Assembly: GCF_000025345.1 (NCBI RefSeq)
Contig: NC_013757.1
Span: 372,001 to 436,000 of the forward strand
Direction of reading: 5' to 3'
DNA from: Geodermatophilus obscurus DSM 43160
GTDB lineage: Bacteria > Actinomycetota > Actinomycetes > Mycobacteriales > Geodermatophilaceae
DNA: 64,000 nucleotides
Within the stretch, counting starts at the first letter, position 1; each line of letters begins with the position of its first letter. A model generated the notes under the pieces. The model did not search any database and had not been told where the DNA came from. It saw only the letters and a program-made list of their open reading frames with translations. Of the stretch, positions 9,296-18,815 are shown piece after piece. A program made the position numbers and the translations under genes.

Positions 9296-10064
9296 CACTC
9301 CGGTCCGCCGCCAGCGGGTGGGCTACTTCGACGTGTCCCTCATCAGCCCGCGCGCCGCCTGCGAGACGGTGCTGCGGTGGGCCTCCGCGGGGCAGGCGAC
9401 ACACCTCGTGGTGACGCCCAATCTGTCCATGTACCTCGTGTGGGAGCGGCATCCGGAGTTCCGCCGCGCCTGCGCGCGTGCCAGCCTCGTCCTGGCTGAT
9501 GGGTGGCCGGTGGCCGTCCTGGGGAGCATCGCGACCCGACGGATCGTCCCTCGGGTCACCGGCAGTGACCTCCTCCGGAACGTGGTAGCCGGTGCGGCCG
9601 GGGAGCACATCCGCATCGGCATCATCGGTGGTCGGGGTCCCGAGGAGGCGGTCCGGCGTTGTCGGCTTGTCCACCCGGGCGTGGACATGCGGGTCATCGA
9701 CGATGCCCAGCACTATTCGCTGTCCGAGTCGCTGGCCGAGCACCTCGCGGAACGTGCCCGCCGGGAAGGCGTCGACGTCCTCGTGCTGGCCTACGGCGCC
9801 CCCCGTCAGGAGGTCTTCGGGATGCGCCTGGCGCACCACCTACCGCACGGGGTGATCCTCTGCCTCGGGGGCGCGGTGGACTTCCTGAGCGGCCACCAGA
9901 GGCGGGCGCCGGCCATCGTCCGCCGACTGTGCCTCGAGGGCTTCTGGCGCATGGCGCTCGACCCGAGTCGAGTGCTGCCCAGATACGTCCTGCCAGCAGC
10001 CGCCTTCGCGCGGTCCCTCCTGGAACAGACGCGGCCGGGCCGGGTGTCGAGCGAGCGGGCCTGA
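9288..10064 (+). CDS. WecG/TagA/CpsF family glycosyltransferase (GT26)
   Basis: 258 aa, the usual family size. The text has VVTPNLSMYL (the TPN motif), LADGWPV, RVTGSDLL, and LAYGAPRQEVF, the GxPxQE signature of GT26. Members transfer ManNAc, ManNAcA or glucose to a membrane-bound polyprenyl-diphosphate sugar. ATG 9288 overlaps the upstream gene by 8 bp. A C-terminal amphipathic tail rich in Arg and hydrophobics fits the known membrane-attachment appendage of TagA. Confidence 0.93.
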   Translation: MADTPVRRQRVGYFDVSLISPRAACETVLRWASAGQATHLVVTPNLSMYLVWERHPEFRRACARASLVLADGWPVAVLGSIATRRIVPRVTGSDLLRNVVAGAAGEHIRIGIIGGRGPEEAVRRCRLVHPGVDMRVIDDAQHYSLSESLAEHLAERARREGVDVLVLAYGAPRQEVFGMRLAHHLPHGVILCLGGAVDFLSGHQRRAPAIVRRLCLEGFWRMALDPSRVLPRYVLPAAAFARSLLEQTRPGRVSSERA

Positions 10065-10139
10065 TCGAGATCCGGGGTGCACCCCCGTGCATGCGCCGAT
10101 CGACCGGTGCGACGCCTCGAGCGCTGGGTCGGCCCGGCG

Positions 10140-11660
10140 TCAGGTGCCGGCAGGGGACGCGGGTGTCCACCGACCGACCGGCCTCGTCCGGGGCGACGAC
10201 CGGCCCTCCGGTGAACTCCGGCCATGGGCAGCGAGCGGGAACGGGCGCTCGATCAGTTCGCGGACCGGATCTGCCGCAGCGACCAGCCCCGCCGTCAGGA
10301 ACGGGAAGAACCCCGCGTTGAAGGTCAGGACGTTCTCGCTGATGAATGCGGTCACGGCCTGTACGAGGAGGACTGTCGCCCCGACCGCGGCCAGCGGCTG
10401 GCCGCGCACAGCCTGGTGGCCCAGCCCGAGGATCAGGATCCCCAGCATCGTGCCGACGAGCCAGCCCGTCTGGGTCAGGACGGCGACGTAGGCGTTCTCG
10501 GCCGTGACCGCCTCGGCGAAGGAGTTGAGGGCGGCCGACCCTCCGGTGCCCCACCCGTACCCGAAGAACGGGAAGGACTGGAACAGCTGCAAGCTGTACT
10601 CGAGGGCTGAGTAGTGTCCCAAGGTCGATGCGTCCTCGCCGCTCAGGATCTTCCCGATGTAGTCGCCCAGGGGCCGGACCACCGCGGTCACGAGCAGGAG
10701 CGCGACCACGGCTGCTGCCACCCTCAGCAGTGTCCGGCCGACGCCGTACCGGAGAGCGGCCAGCGCGGTGAGCCCCGCCGCGGCCAGCAACCAGCCGTTC
10801 CTGGTGAAGGTGAGCAGCAGCGCTGCCGTGATCGGCAGGATGACGAGGTGTGGATACCGCAAGGCCGACCGGTGGGCAACGGCGAGGACGAGAGCTGAAC
10901 CGAGCACCTCACCGGCGGACAAGGGGTCGCCGAAGGTGCCGGTCAGTCGAGGGAAGCCCGCGGACGTGAAGAAGTTGCCCGGCAGGTCGGTCACCGGATC
11001 GACGAAGAGGGGCTGGTCCTTGACCTCGACCCAGTACCGTCCCACGCCGACCGTCTCGGAGACGAAGGACCGCGGGAAGGCCAGCTCGACGAGGGCGTAC
11101 ACCGCACCGGCCAGCACCACGTAGACGGACGCCACAGCGACACGCCGCCGCTCGTCCCGGCTGAGCAGGGCCACGCAGCCCAGCGCCAGGACGGGTAGCG
11201 AGGCACCCCGCATGGCGGCCAGCTGCACCGCCAGGGGAGCGGGAGAGTCGAACAGCACGTACACCACGGCGCAGAGGCTCAGGAAGGCGCCGACGAGGAG
11301 CGGAACCGCCCAGGCCTGCCGCTTCTGCTGCATGGTCCTGAGCGCCAGCACCGCCAGGAGGGTCCAGGCGAGCAGGTCCTTCGCGCCGATCATGGGGCGG
11401 ATGAGCGAGCTCGGGACTCCCGCGACGTGCGCCAGGGCGAAGACGTGAGAGCTGAAGACGACGATGGCGATGATCACGGTGAGTGCGAGCCCCGGCCACC
11501 TGTGGCACAGCTGCAGCCAGCCGGCCACGACGAGGAGCCCGACTGCGGCGGCACCGAGGAGGGGCTGGAGGACGAGCGCCACACCGAGCATCGTGGCGAT
11601 CACCGCAGTGAGGACCAGCCACGCCGCGTCCCGACGTCGCATCGCCACCCGGTGTCCCAT
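10140..11660 (-). CDS. O-antigen ligase/polymerase-like membrane protein (Wzy)
   Basis: 506 aa with about ten to twelve hydrophobic helices and a large external loop in the middle (about residues 200-245). Key text: LTFTRNGWLLAAAGL, then a loop with YSLQLFQSFPFFGYGWGTGG, the Wzy_C/WaaL-type region ending in a glycine-rich P.FGxGxG motif. Such proteins polymerise undecaprenyl-linked repeat units on the outer face of the membrane. Start ATG 11660; ATG 11642 is an alternative. It is convergent with the GT26 gene and divergent from the beta-helix gene. The last 45 residues are a charged cytoplasmic tail. Confidence 0.87.
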   Translation of the reverse strand: MGHRVAMRRRDAAWLVLTAVIATMLGVALVLQPLLGAAAVGLLVVAGWLQLCHRWPGLALTVIIAIVVFSSHVFALAHVAGVPSSLIRPMIGAKDLLAWTLLAVLALRTMQQKRQAWAVPLLVGAFLSLCAVVYVLFDSPAPLAVQLAAMRGASLPVLALGCVALLSRDERRRVAVASVYVVLAGAVYALVELAFPRSFVSETVGVGRYWVEVKDQPLFVDPVTDLPGNFFTSAGFPRLTGTFGDPLSAGEVLGSALVLAVAHRSALRYPHLVILPITAALLLTFTRNGWLLAAAGLTALAALRYGVGRTLLRVAAAVVALLLVTAVVRPLGDYIGKILSGEDASTLGHYSALEYSLQLFQSFPFFGYGWGTGGSAALNSFAEAVTAENAYVAVLTQTGWLVGTMLGILILGLGHQAVRGQPLAAVGATVLLVQAVTAFISENVLTFNAGFFPFLTAGLVAAADPVRELIERPFPLAAHGRSSPEGRSSPRTRPVGRWTPASPAGT

Positions 11661-11807
11661 CGCCGGTCAGCGTATCTGCGGAATGGCTGGGGGACCCGGT
11701 CCGAGGTGCGCCGAGCCTTGCTGAACACCGTGCCCCGCCCACTGGAGTGACCTCTGCCGTACAGCGGTGTGCCAACCGCTCGTCCAGGACGGCGGCATCA
11801 TGGAGAG

Positions 11808-13301
11808 ATGGCCGGGATCGGTGCAGGATGGGACGGTGAGGGCCACCGTGTTCAGCGCTCGTCGCTCAGTCGCCGCCGCCTCCTGCGCGGAGGGGTCGTC
11901 GGTGCGGGCGTGCTCGCGGCCGGTGGGGTCGTCATCGGCTTGGACAGTCGGGTCGCCGACGCTCCGAGCCCGAGGCAACCCGCGAACCAGGGCCTGGCGG
12001 TGACCGCACCCGAACCCTCGGGTGAGGACGACTCGGCGACGCTCGCGGCGCTGTGTGTGGGACGGCGGGACGTCCACCTGCGGAGTGGGGCCACGTACGT
12101 CATCGGCGCGCGTGACGCGATCAGCGAGACGGGGTTCAGGGGTCGGATCGTCGGACACGGGGCCACGCTCAAGTTCGCCTACGCCGGGCCGTGGTCGGAG
12201 ACCTCCTCCGCCATCAACGGGCTCCGCGACGTCACGTTGCGGGACCTCTCCATCACCGCACCGGACGCGAACCTGTTCTCCGTCTTCCGTGACTGCACCA
12301 ACCTGCGCCTCGAGCACGTGACGGTGTACGCGTGCTCTCCCAAGCTCACCTATGCACTTCCCAGGGACTTCTCGGCGCACCGGATCCGTTGGACCTCCCA
12401 GGGAGACGACCCTGAAGTCCTCGACGGGTCGTTGTACGTGCCGGACGCCGGTCGGTTCTCTCTCACCGACTTCGATTACGACGCCGGCTTCAACGGCCGG
12501 ACAGGGGCCATCGTGTCGGCTGTCGCCACAAGGACCGCTCCCGGCGCCACCGTCCACGTTTCGAACGGCCGGGCCTTCACCGCGGACCTGCCAGGGCACA
12601 GCGCGGACGGGTTCATCGACATCGAGCCGGTCGGGGCCACTCCCCTTGACCACGTCACCATCCGCGACGTAGTCCTGTACAACACCAGTTGTTATCTGAC
12701 CGGGGCCCGCAACATCACGGTCGACAACTGCACGTTCGTCTACACGGCCAACAACGCCAGTGGTCGAGCCATCCCGTTCGTCGTCTACAACAACAACGTG
12801 GTGAAACCGCCCCTGGGAGCTCTCAACGTCAGGGACTGCCGGGTCGAGTGGACCGCCGGCAACCCGGCTGACCAGAAGATCGGCGTCATGACCTACCAGT
12901 CGCATCCAGGGGCGGTGGTCAGGTTCACTGACAACAGCTATCACTTCGATCCTGCCGGAGGGCAGGTCGCCCAGGACCTCTACTGGGTCAAGGACGGCGC
13001 TCCCGCCATCATGGTGATCCGCGGTGACGCGATCCTGGATGCGGGCGATCTGGCGGAGTCGCAGGCGATGATCCGGACGGACTCGACCGTGGGCAGACTG
13101 CTGGTCCGCGACATGTCGGTCAGCGGGACCTTCGCCCGGAAGTTGAGGGCTGGAGCCACCGGTGGCGGCGGGGACGGCCACCTCGTGGTCTTCGAGAGCA
13201 ACGACTTCACCGGAGCCACGTTCACCGGACCCGACTCCGTGGAGTCAGGGGTCACGCTGAACCGCCAGCACTCCGCGGACAACGCCGGCATCGAGTACTG
13301 A
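11808..13301 (+). CDS. Tat-exported right-handed beta-helix protein (pectate-lyase-like fold)
   Basis: 497 aa. ATG 11808 follows GGAGAG closely. Residues about 15-50 make a twin-arginine signal (LSRRRLLRGGVVGAGVLAAG), so the protein is folded before export. The body shows short repeated strands of the parallel beta-helix type: GLRDVTLRDLSI, CTNLRLEHVTVY, LDHVTIRDVVLYNTS, ARNITVDNCTF. In polysaccharide loci this fold is used by lyases, hydrolases and C5-epimerases acting on the polymer outside the membrane; the activity here cannot be told. It lies between the polymerase and the BY-kinase. Confidence 0.8.
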   Translation: MAGIGAGWDGEGHRVQRSSLSRRRLLRGGVVGAGVLAAGGVVIGLDSRVADAPSPRQPANQGLAVTAPEPSGEDDSATLAALCVGRRDVHLRSGATYVIGARDAISETGFRGRIVGHGATLKFAYAGPWSETSSAINGLRDVTLRDLSITAPDANLFSVFRDCTNLRLEHVTVYACSPKLTYALPRDFSAHRIRWTSQGDDPEVLDGSLYVPDAGRFSLTDFDYDAGFNGRTGAIVSAVATRTAPGATVHVSNGRAFTADLPGHSADGFIDIEPVGATPLDHVTIRDVVLYNTSCYLTGARNITVDNCTFVYTANNASGRAIPFVVYNNNVVKPPLGALNVRDCRVEWTAGNPADQKIGVMTYQSHPGAVVRFTDNSYHFDPAGGQVAQDLYWVKDGAPAIMVIRGDAILDAGDLAESQAMIRTDSTVGRLLVRDMSVSGTFARKLRAGATGGGGDGHLVVFESNDFTGATFTGPDSVESGVTLNRQHSADNAGIEY

Positions 13302-13503
13302 CCGCTCGCCCCGCAGCTGAACCGCGCTGGGCGCGGCCCGTCAGGGACCCGGCCCACGCCACCGAGGCCGAGATCGGGGGTCCACCACGACGGTGACTGC
13401 CCGCAGCCTGCAGATCGCCAAGTCCGACAGCGATGACCTAGGGTCCCTCCATTCGGGCTCCTGCTTGCCATGACGGACGGTGTAGAGGACGGACTGGAGC
13501 GAC

Positions 13504-14976
13504 ATGGACCTCCAAGGAGTACTCGCCGCCCTCCGCTCAGGGTGGTGGTTGCTCGTCATCGGGATGCTCTTCGGCGGAGCTGCCGGGCTGGGGGGGAGTC
13601 TGCTCCAGACTCCGGTGTACGTGTCCTCCACACAGTTCTTCGTCTCGACCACCGGCTCCGCGTCCACGTCAGAGGCCTACCAGGGCAGCCAGTTCTCCCA
13701 GGAGCGGGTCACGTCCTACGTCCGGCTCCTCACCGGCGACGAGTTGGCCGGACGGGTCGTTGACCGCCTCAACCTCGACATGGGGCCTGAAGAGCTCGTG
13801 CAGCGGATGTCGGCGACTGCGGCCTCGAACACCGTGCTGATCGATGTCTCGATCTCGGACCCGTCGCCGGAACAGGCGCAGCGCGTCGCGACAGTGCTGG
13901 GGCAGGAGTTCCCTCAGTTGGTGTCCGAGTTGGAGACCCCCGACGGCGGGGGGAGTTCTCCGGTGAAGGTCACGGTCACGGAGCGTCCCGAGGCGCCGGC
14001 CACCCCGGTGGCACCGCGGCCGCGTCGCAACGCCGCCCTGGGCGTCGCCATCGGACTGCTCGTGGGGATCGGCCTCGCGGTCACCCGCGTGCGTCTGGAT
14101 CGGACCGTCAAGGCCCTGGACGAGGCAGCATCGCTCGTGGGCGCTCCCGTGATCGGCACCGTCGTCCGTGACGCCCACCTCGAGAAGAGGCACATCGCCG
14201 ACCGTCGCGGGAACCGCCGGACGGCGGAGGACTATCGCCAGCTCCGTACCAATCTCCAGTTCCTCAACGTCGACGCGCCGCCGAGAGTGATCATGGTGTC
14301 CAGCGCGCTGCCGTCGGAGGGGAAGACGACCGTCGTCGTCAACCTGGCCTTGGCGCTCGCCGACGTTGGACAGCGGGTGACCTTGGTCGACGCCGATCTG
14401 CGACGGCCGCAGGTGACCAGCTACCTCGGTCTGGTCGGGGGTGTCGGGCTGACCAACGTTCTCGCGGGAACCGCGGACATCGACGACGTGAAGCAGACCT
14501 ACGGTGAGGGCCTGTCGGTGGTTGCGGCTGGTCCCACACCGCCGAACCCCGGTGAGCTGCTCGCCTCGAGCAACATGGCGAGGCTCGTCGAGAAGCTCCG
14601 CGGGACAGGCGATTTCGTGATCATGGACGCGCCCCCTCTCCTCCCGGTGGCTGACGCCATCGGGCTCGCTCCCGCACTGGACGGCGTCCTGCTGTCCGTC
14701 CGGTTCGGCTGCACGAGGAGGGACCAGCTGCAGCAGGCTGCGGCCGCGCTCTCGCGAGTGGGGGCCACGACGCTCGGCGTGATACTCAACATGCTGCCGC
14801 CGCAGGACGAGTTGGCCGCCGCATACGGCTACGGCTACGGCTACGAGAGGAGTGCCGCGGGGAACCCTGGGACCAGGGAGGGAGCCGTCCCTCAGCGGTT
14901 CTTCCGGCGAGTGAGGTCGAGCAGGAGGCGGCACGGGCAGCCCCGTCGTCTGTCTGCCACCGGACAGGACAGCTGA
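13504..14976 (+). CDS. Wzz-BY-kinase fusion: polysaccharide co-polymerase with intact tyrosine kinase
   Basis: 490 aa with an N-terminal Wzz domain (TM about 15-35, second TM about 178-195) and a C-terminal cytoplasmic P-loop kinase. Walker A is SALPSEGKTT at 267-276 (Lys274), Walker A' is VTLVDADL at 292-299, and Walker B is in FVIMDAPP. The tyrosine cluster is Tyr441, 443, 445 and 447 in an alternating Gly-Tyr run, followed by a basic tail. This layout (Wzz and kinase fused) is common in Actinobacteria. It controls chain length through cycles of autophosphorylation; the phosphatase at 2.8 kb is the natural partner. RBS GGAG lies just before ATG 13504. Confidence 0.94.
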   Translation: MDLQGVLAALRSGWWLLVIGMLFGGAAGLGGSLLQTPVYVSSTQFFVSTTGSASTSEAYQGSQFSQERVTSYVRLLTGDELAGRVVDRLNLDMGPEELVQRMSATAASNTVLIDVSISDPSPEQAQRVATVLGQEFPQLVSELETPDGGGSSPVKVTVTERPEAPATPVAPRPRRNAALGVAIGLLVGIGLAVTRVRLDRTVKALDEAASLVGAPVIGTVVRDAHLEKRHIADRRGNRRTAEDYRQLRTNLQFLNVDAPPRVIMVSSALPSEGKTTVVVNLALALADVGQRVTLVDADLRRPQVTSYLGLVGGVGLTNVLAGTADIDDVKQTYGEGLSVVAAGPTPPNPGELLASSNMARLVEKLRGTGDFVIMDAPPLLPVADAIGLAPALDGVLLSVRFGCTRRDQLQQAAAALSRVGATTLGVILNMLPPQDELAAAYGYGYGYERSAAGNPGTREGAVPQRFFRRVRSSRRRHGQPRRLSATGQDS

Positions 14977-15166
14977 GTCCGAGCCTCACCCGGATCGATC
15001 GGATGACGTCCGGTGGCCCATGCCCCTCGAGGGGCGGACCGGGAAACCCGCGCCGACCCTCGACGGGACCCGACCAGAGCGTCCTCGCCGACGGTCGCAG
15101 GGCGGGCCTCGTGCCGTCACGGGTTCCTGGCGAGCCGCCGTGATGGTCGATGCGCCGGCGCGCCCC

Positions 15167-15172
15167 TATAGT
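15167..15172 (+). promoter_or_regulatory. Possible -10 box upstream of the flippase
   Basis: TATAGT stands alone in very GC-rich sequence, 34 bp before the AGGAGG of the flippase. No good -35 was found at the right distance, so support is weak. Confidence 0.3.
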
Positions 15173-15274
15173 GACCCGGCGTCCCCGAGGACGTCCGGCC
15201 AGGAGGTGAGGTAGTCGGCTACCCAGGATGCCCCCGCGCAGGACGACCTACGCAGGGCAGGTGCCAGGAGCGCA

Positions 15275-16687
15275 CTGTGGCAGGGGCTCGCTTTCACGCT
15301 GTCGAAGGCAGCCGTCCTCGTCACGACCGTCGTCCTCGCTCGACTGCTCGCGCCTGAGCAGTACGGCCTAGTCGCCCTCGCCCTGGTGTTCGTCACCTAC
15401 GCCCAGACCGTGGCGGACGCCGGGGTGGCGCAGGCGCTGGTGTACCTCCCGCGGACTCCTGCGACCGTCCGAGCCGCGACGTTGTGCGCCCTGCTGGTCG
15501 GGGCGCTCCTCGTGACCGTCGCGATCGTGGCCGCGCCGCTCGTGGCCGTGTTCTTCCAGCGTCCGGACGTCGCACCCCTGGTTCGACTGTGTGCCGTCTC
15601 GTTGCTCGCAGCCTCGGTCGGTTCCGTGCCCGAGGCGTTGCTCCGTCGTGACCTGCACTTCTCGCGGATCACCGTGGCGAGAGTCGTCAGCGCGGTGGCC
15701 ACGGGGGCGACGTCCATCGGGCTGGCTGTTGCGGGTGCCGGCGCCTGGGCGATCGCATGGGGAGCGGTCGTCGGTAGCACGACCGCCGCCGTGGTCTCGT
15801 GGATCGTTCTTCCCACACGCCCCGATGCCCTGCTGTGGCGTACCACCCGGTCGGACGTCCGCGCTGTCCTGGCCTATGGCGTCCCGGTAGCCGGTGCGTC
15901 CCTCCTCGGCAAGTTCGTCTTCGATGCCGACTACCTCATCATCGGCCGACAACTGGGTGCCGAACAGTTGGCGTACTACACATTCGCGTTCAAGCTCCCC
16001 GAACTGGTCATCCTCAACGTCTTCTTCGTCCTTCTCTCTGTGACGTTCCCTCTGTTCACGCGCACCCGATCCGACCCGGAGCGACTGCGTCGCGGCTATC
16101 TGTTCAGCGTCCGGTTGCAGTCGCTCTACGGGGTCGTGGTCGGCGTGGGTCTCGCGGTGACGGCCCCACTGGCCGTCCAGGTGCTCTTCGGGGAGGCATG
16201 GGCTCCAGCGGCCGGGGCCCTCGTCGCTCTGGCCCTGTACGCGGCACTGCGCACGATCGGTGGTGGAGCGAACGAGGTCTACAAGGCCCTGGGGCGTCCC
16301 GGTATCCCCGTGGCGATCTCGGTGGTCCGTCTCGTCCTCCTCGTGCCGGTCCTCCTCTTCGCGACGAGGTGGGGCATCGTGGGCGTGGCCTGGGCCCAGG
16401 TCGCCCTCGCGGCAGTGTTCGCCATCGCCATGCAGGCCGTGGCCCTTCGCGTGCTCCGATTGGACGCACGGCGCCTGCTCCAGGCCCTGGCGCCGGCCGC
16501 TTCGGTGGCTCCTGTCGTCGCCTTGGTGGCGGGATTCCTCGTCCATCTGCCGTTCACGCCGGTCCTCGCCCTCGTCGTCGCGGTGGCCGGCGGTGGGGCC
16601 GCGGCAGCCGCCGTCCTGGCGGTCGCCTACCCAGCTCTGGTCAAGGACGTCCTCGGTCTCCTGCGCCGGCGCTCGGTCGCCACCTGA
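15275..16687 (+). CDS. Wzx-type polysaccharide flippase with a problematic start
   Basis: MOP-superfamily flippase with about 12-14 hydrophobic helices; AYYTFAFKLPELVILNVFF and ALGRPGIPVAISVVRL are typical text. The family-like frame begins well before the first ordinary start codon: residues read DDLRRAGARSALWQGLAFTL from about 15242. A strong AGGAGG (15201-15206) overlaps an in-frame GTG (15206-15208), but the third codon is TAG (15212-15214). There is no ATG/GTG/TTG between that stop and GTG 15386, which would delete TM1. CTG 15275, preceded by AGGAG, is the best full-length candidate and is used here. The gene may be damaged. Confidence 0.75.
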   Translation: MWQGLAFTLSKAAVLVTTVVLARLLAPEQYGLVALALVFVTYAQTVADAGVAQALVYLPRTPATVRAATLCALLVGALLVTVAIVAAPLVAVFFQRPDVAPLVRLCAVSLLAASVGSVPEALLRRDLHFSRITVARVVSAVATGATSIGLAVAGAGAWAIAWGAVVGSTTAAVVSWIVLPTRPDALLWRTTRSDVRAVLAYGVPVAGASLLGKFVFDADYLIIGRQLGAEQLAYYTFAFKLPELVILNVFFVLLSVTFPLFTRTRSDPERLRRGYLFSVRLQSLYGVVVGVGLAVTAPLAVQVLFGEAWAPAAGALVALALYAALRTIGGGANEVYKALGRPGIPVAISVVRLVLLVPVLLFATRWGIVGVAWAQVALAAVFAIAMQAVALRVLRLDARRLLQALAPAASVAPVVALVAGFLVHLPFTPVLALVVAVAGGGAAAAAVLAVAYPALVKDVLGLLRRRSVAT

Positions 16688-16910
16688 GCCCCAGAGGAGG
16701 CCGGGTCCCCTGCTCCGGTGCTCACCGGCCGGCGGTGCCGGCCACGCGCCGCGGGAGGACGCGCCAGCTCGTTCCGCCAACCGCGGCCCCGTGACGAGGT
16801 GGTGCAACTCCACGTGTGCTCCGGGCATGTCCGTTGATTCCCCCCGCCCCCGGCGAGTCGATTAGCGTGACCGTCCCGCCAACCCGACGACCAGACCGAT
16901 CGGAGTTGCC

Positions 16911-18641
16911 ATGGGGTCTGCGCCCCCGAGTGATGACTCGGGGACCCGTCCTCGGCCGCCGTCAGTCGTCGGGCGCGGCGCGCCCGTGACCGCGGAGCCA
17001 TCCCCTTCGCTCCAGCTGCATTCCTGGCGGAGGCTGGACTGGCGCTTCCTGCTGCCCGCGCTGGGGGACGGTCCGGTCGTCCTCGCCGGCCGCCCGGACG
17101 AGGAGCTGCGGGCGGCGCTGCCGCTGCTCGGTCTGCCCGTCCACCGTGTGACGTCGGACCAGGACTGGGAGGCCGTGGGAGGAACCGCGAGTCTGGTGGT
17201 CCTCATCGACCCGACCCCGAAGGACCTGGGTAGCGCAACAGGGGCGTGCCGCCCCGGTGCCTCGGTGTACGCCGAGGTGCGCCGATCCCTGTGCCGGCTG
17301 CAGGGACCGTGGACGCTGATGGGCTGGCGGCGCGCCTTCGCGGCCGCTGGACTGGAGGAGGTGAGCGCGCACTGGCATGCCCGCACCATCGACAGGTCGG
17401 CCAGGATCATCCCGGTCGAGGCCCGCGGTGCGATGCGTCATGCCCTCGCTCAGCACCAGGGCAGCTGGTTGCGGCGCATCCTGGCTGCGACGGCTCGCGC
17501 CGCCGTAGGCGTGGGGTTGCTCCCCGCGCTCATCCCCGAGGGCAGCGTCGTCGGCCGTTACCCGGAGGTGGCCGAGGGAGCAGGTAAGAACCTCGTCGAG
17601 CGGGTCCTCGCCGAGAACGTCGACCGGCTGGGCTTGAGCGCCGTCGGGCTGGGGGCAGCGCTGGAGACGGCGTTCCTGACACCGCGTTTCGTGACTTCGC
17701 GCCACGTGGTGGTGCTGGTGTATGCCAAGGGAGAGAGCCGGCCTCGACTGGTGGTCAAGGTGCCGCGCCAGCCCGACGACAGCCGGGGCGTCCGCCGCGA
17801 GGCCGACATGATGCGGCGTCTCGCCGCTCTCCTCGGCCCCGACCGGTTGCGCGTTCCCGCGGTCCTCGGAACCGTGGCATGCGACGGGCTGAGCCTGCTG
17901 GTCGAGTCAGCGATCCGAGGCGCCGTCCTGACCCCTCCACAGGCCCACCGCCACTTCCGGACCGTTCTCGCAGCAGGCACCTCGTTCATCGGCGCGCTCC
18001 CTGTCGTCCGTCCCGCAGGGGAGAACGCCGACTGGTACGGCCCGGCCGTCGAGCGGCCCCTGGCGCGGCTGGCCGAGATCGCACCACTGGCTGGGGAGAC
18101 CGCCGCGCTCTGCGCCCGCACGCACGAGCTGCTGGCGCCACTCCGGTCGGTGCCGCTGCCGGCGGTCTTCGAGCACGGCGATCTGGCGTTCCCGAACCTC
18201 TACTTCGGAGGCCGGGACACCAGGCTCGGGGTCATCGACTGGGAGCGCTCGACGACGAGCGGCGTTCCGGGTCACGACCTGGTCTTCTTCCTGCAGTTCG
18301 TCAGCGAGTCGCGGTGGTCGGCTTCCACCTGGCCCGCGCAGGTGGCAGCCTTCCGGGACGCCTTCGTCGGCCCCGACGCCTGGGCGGTGCCGGTCCTCCG
18401 CGAGCACCTGCGTCACCGTGGGGTCGATCCGACGTCGTGGGGACGCCTGGTGGTCATGACCTGGGCCCGTACATCCGCCACGCTGGCCGATCGGCTCGTG
18501 CTGGACGAGGACCGCGACGACCTCTGTCCGTCGGCGGCAGTGGAAGCAGCGGTCCGCTTGGAGCGGGAGACGAGGCTCTGGCGTCTCGCCGTGGAGTTGG
18601 CTGAACGTGGCGAGCTGGGGGATCGAGCGGGCTCCGCCTGA
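16911..18641 (+). CDS. Two-domain protein: methyltransferase-like N-terminus fused to an aminoglycoside-phosphotransferase-type kinase
   Basis: 576 aa; ATG 16911 has GGAG five bases away. Residues about 40-170 read like a Rossmann domain with weak methyltransferase character (VVLAGRPDEEL, LVVLIDPTP), without a clear SAM motif. Residues about 250-560 are an APH/choline-kinase-type fold: Lys283 in LVVKVPRQ (beta-3 lysine), catalytic H422-G-D424 with Asn428 in HGDLAFPN, and the metal-binding Asp443 in GVIDWE. All catalytic positions are kept, so it should phosphorylate a small molecule or sugar. It heads a group of three phosphoryl-transfer-type genes. The substrate is unknown; a sugar or sugar lipid of this locus is my guess. 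Confidence 0.8.
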   Translation: MGSAPPSDDSGTRPRPPSVVGRGAPVTAEPSPSLQLHSWRRLDWRFLLPALGDGPVVLAGRPDEELRAALPLLGLPVHRVTSDQDWEAVGGTASLVVLIDPTPKDLGSATGACRPGASVYAEVRRSLCRLQGPWTLMGWRRAFAAAGLEEVSAHWHARTIDRSARIIPVEARGAMRHALAQHQGSWLRRILAATARAAVGVGLLPALIPEGSVVGRYPEVAEGAGKNLVERVLAENVDRLGLSAVGLGAALETAFLTPRFVTSRHVVVLVYAKGESRPRLVVKVPRQPDDSRGVRREADMMRRLAALLGPDRLRVPAVLGTVACDGLSLLVESAIRGAVLTPPQAHRHFRTVLAAGTSFIGALPVVRPAGENADWYGPAVERPLARLAEIAPLAGETAALCARTHELLAPLRSVPLPAVFEHGDLAFPNLYFGGRDTRLGVIDWERSTTSGVPGHDLVFFLQFVSESRWSASTWPAQVAAFRDAFVGPDAWAVPVLREHLRHRGVDPTSWGRLVVMTWARTSATLADRLVLDEDRDDLCPSAAVEAAVRLERETRLWRLAVELAERGELGDRAGSA

Positions 18642-18815
18642 TCCCTTGATCGCTCAGCGACGCCCGACCGGGTCGATCCGACGTCGTGACCACTTCTCTG
18701 CAGCGGCGCCGCAGGAGCGCGTCGTCCTCGCGTCGGCATGTAGCCTCCGTCGACGCCCGTGTCCTCGTCGACGCTCGTCGGGCGGTGCGCAGCCGCCAGT
18801 CACTCGGGGGATCGG

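Noticed and set aside
15368..16828. 486-aa minus-strand frame opposite the flippase
   Set aside because: Low-complexity Asp/His/Arg text, no domain, opposite a clear membrane protein.
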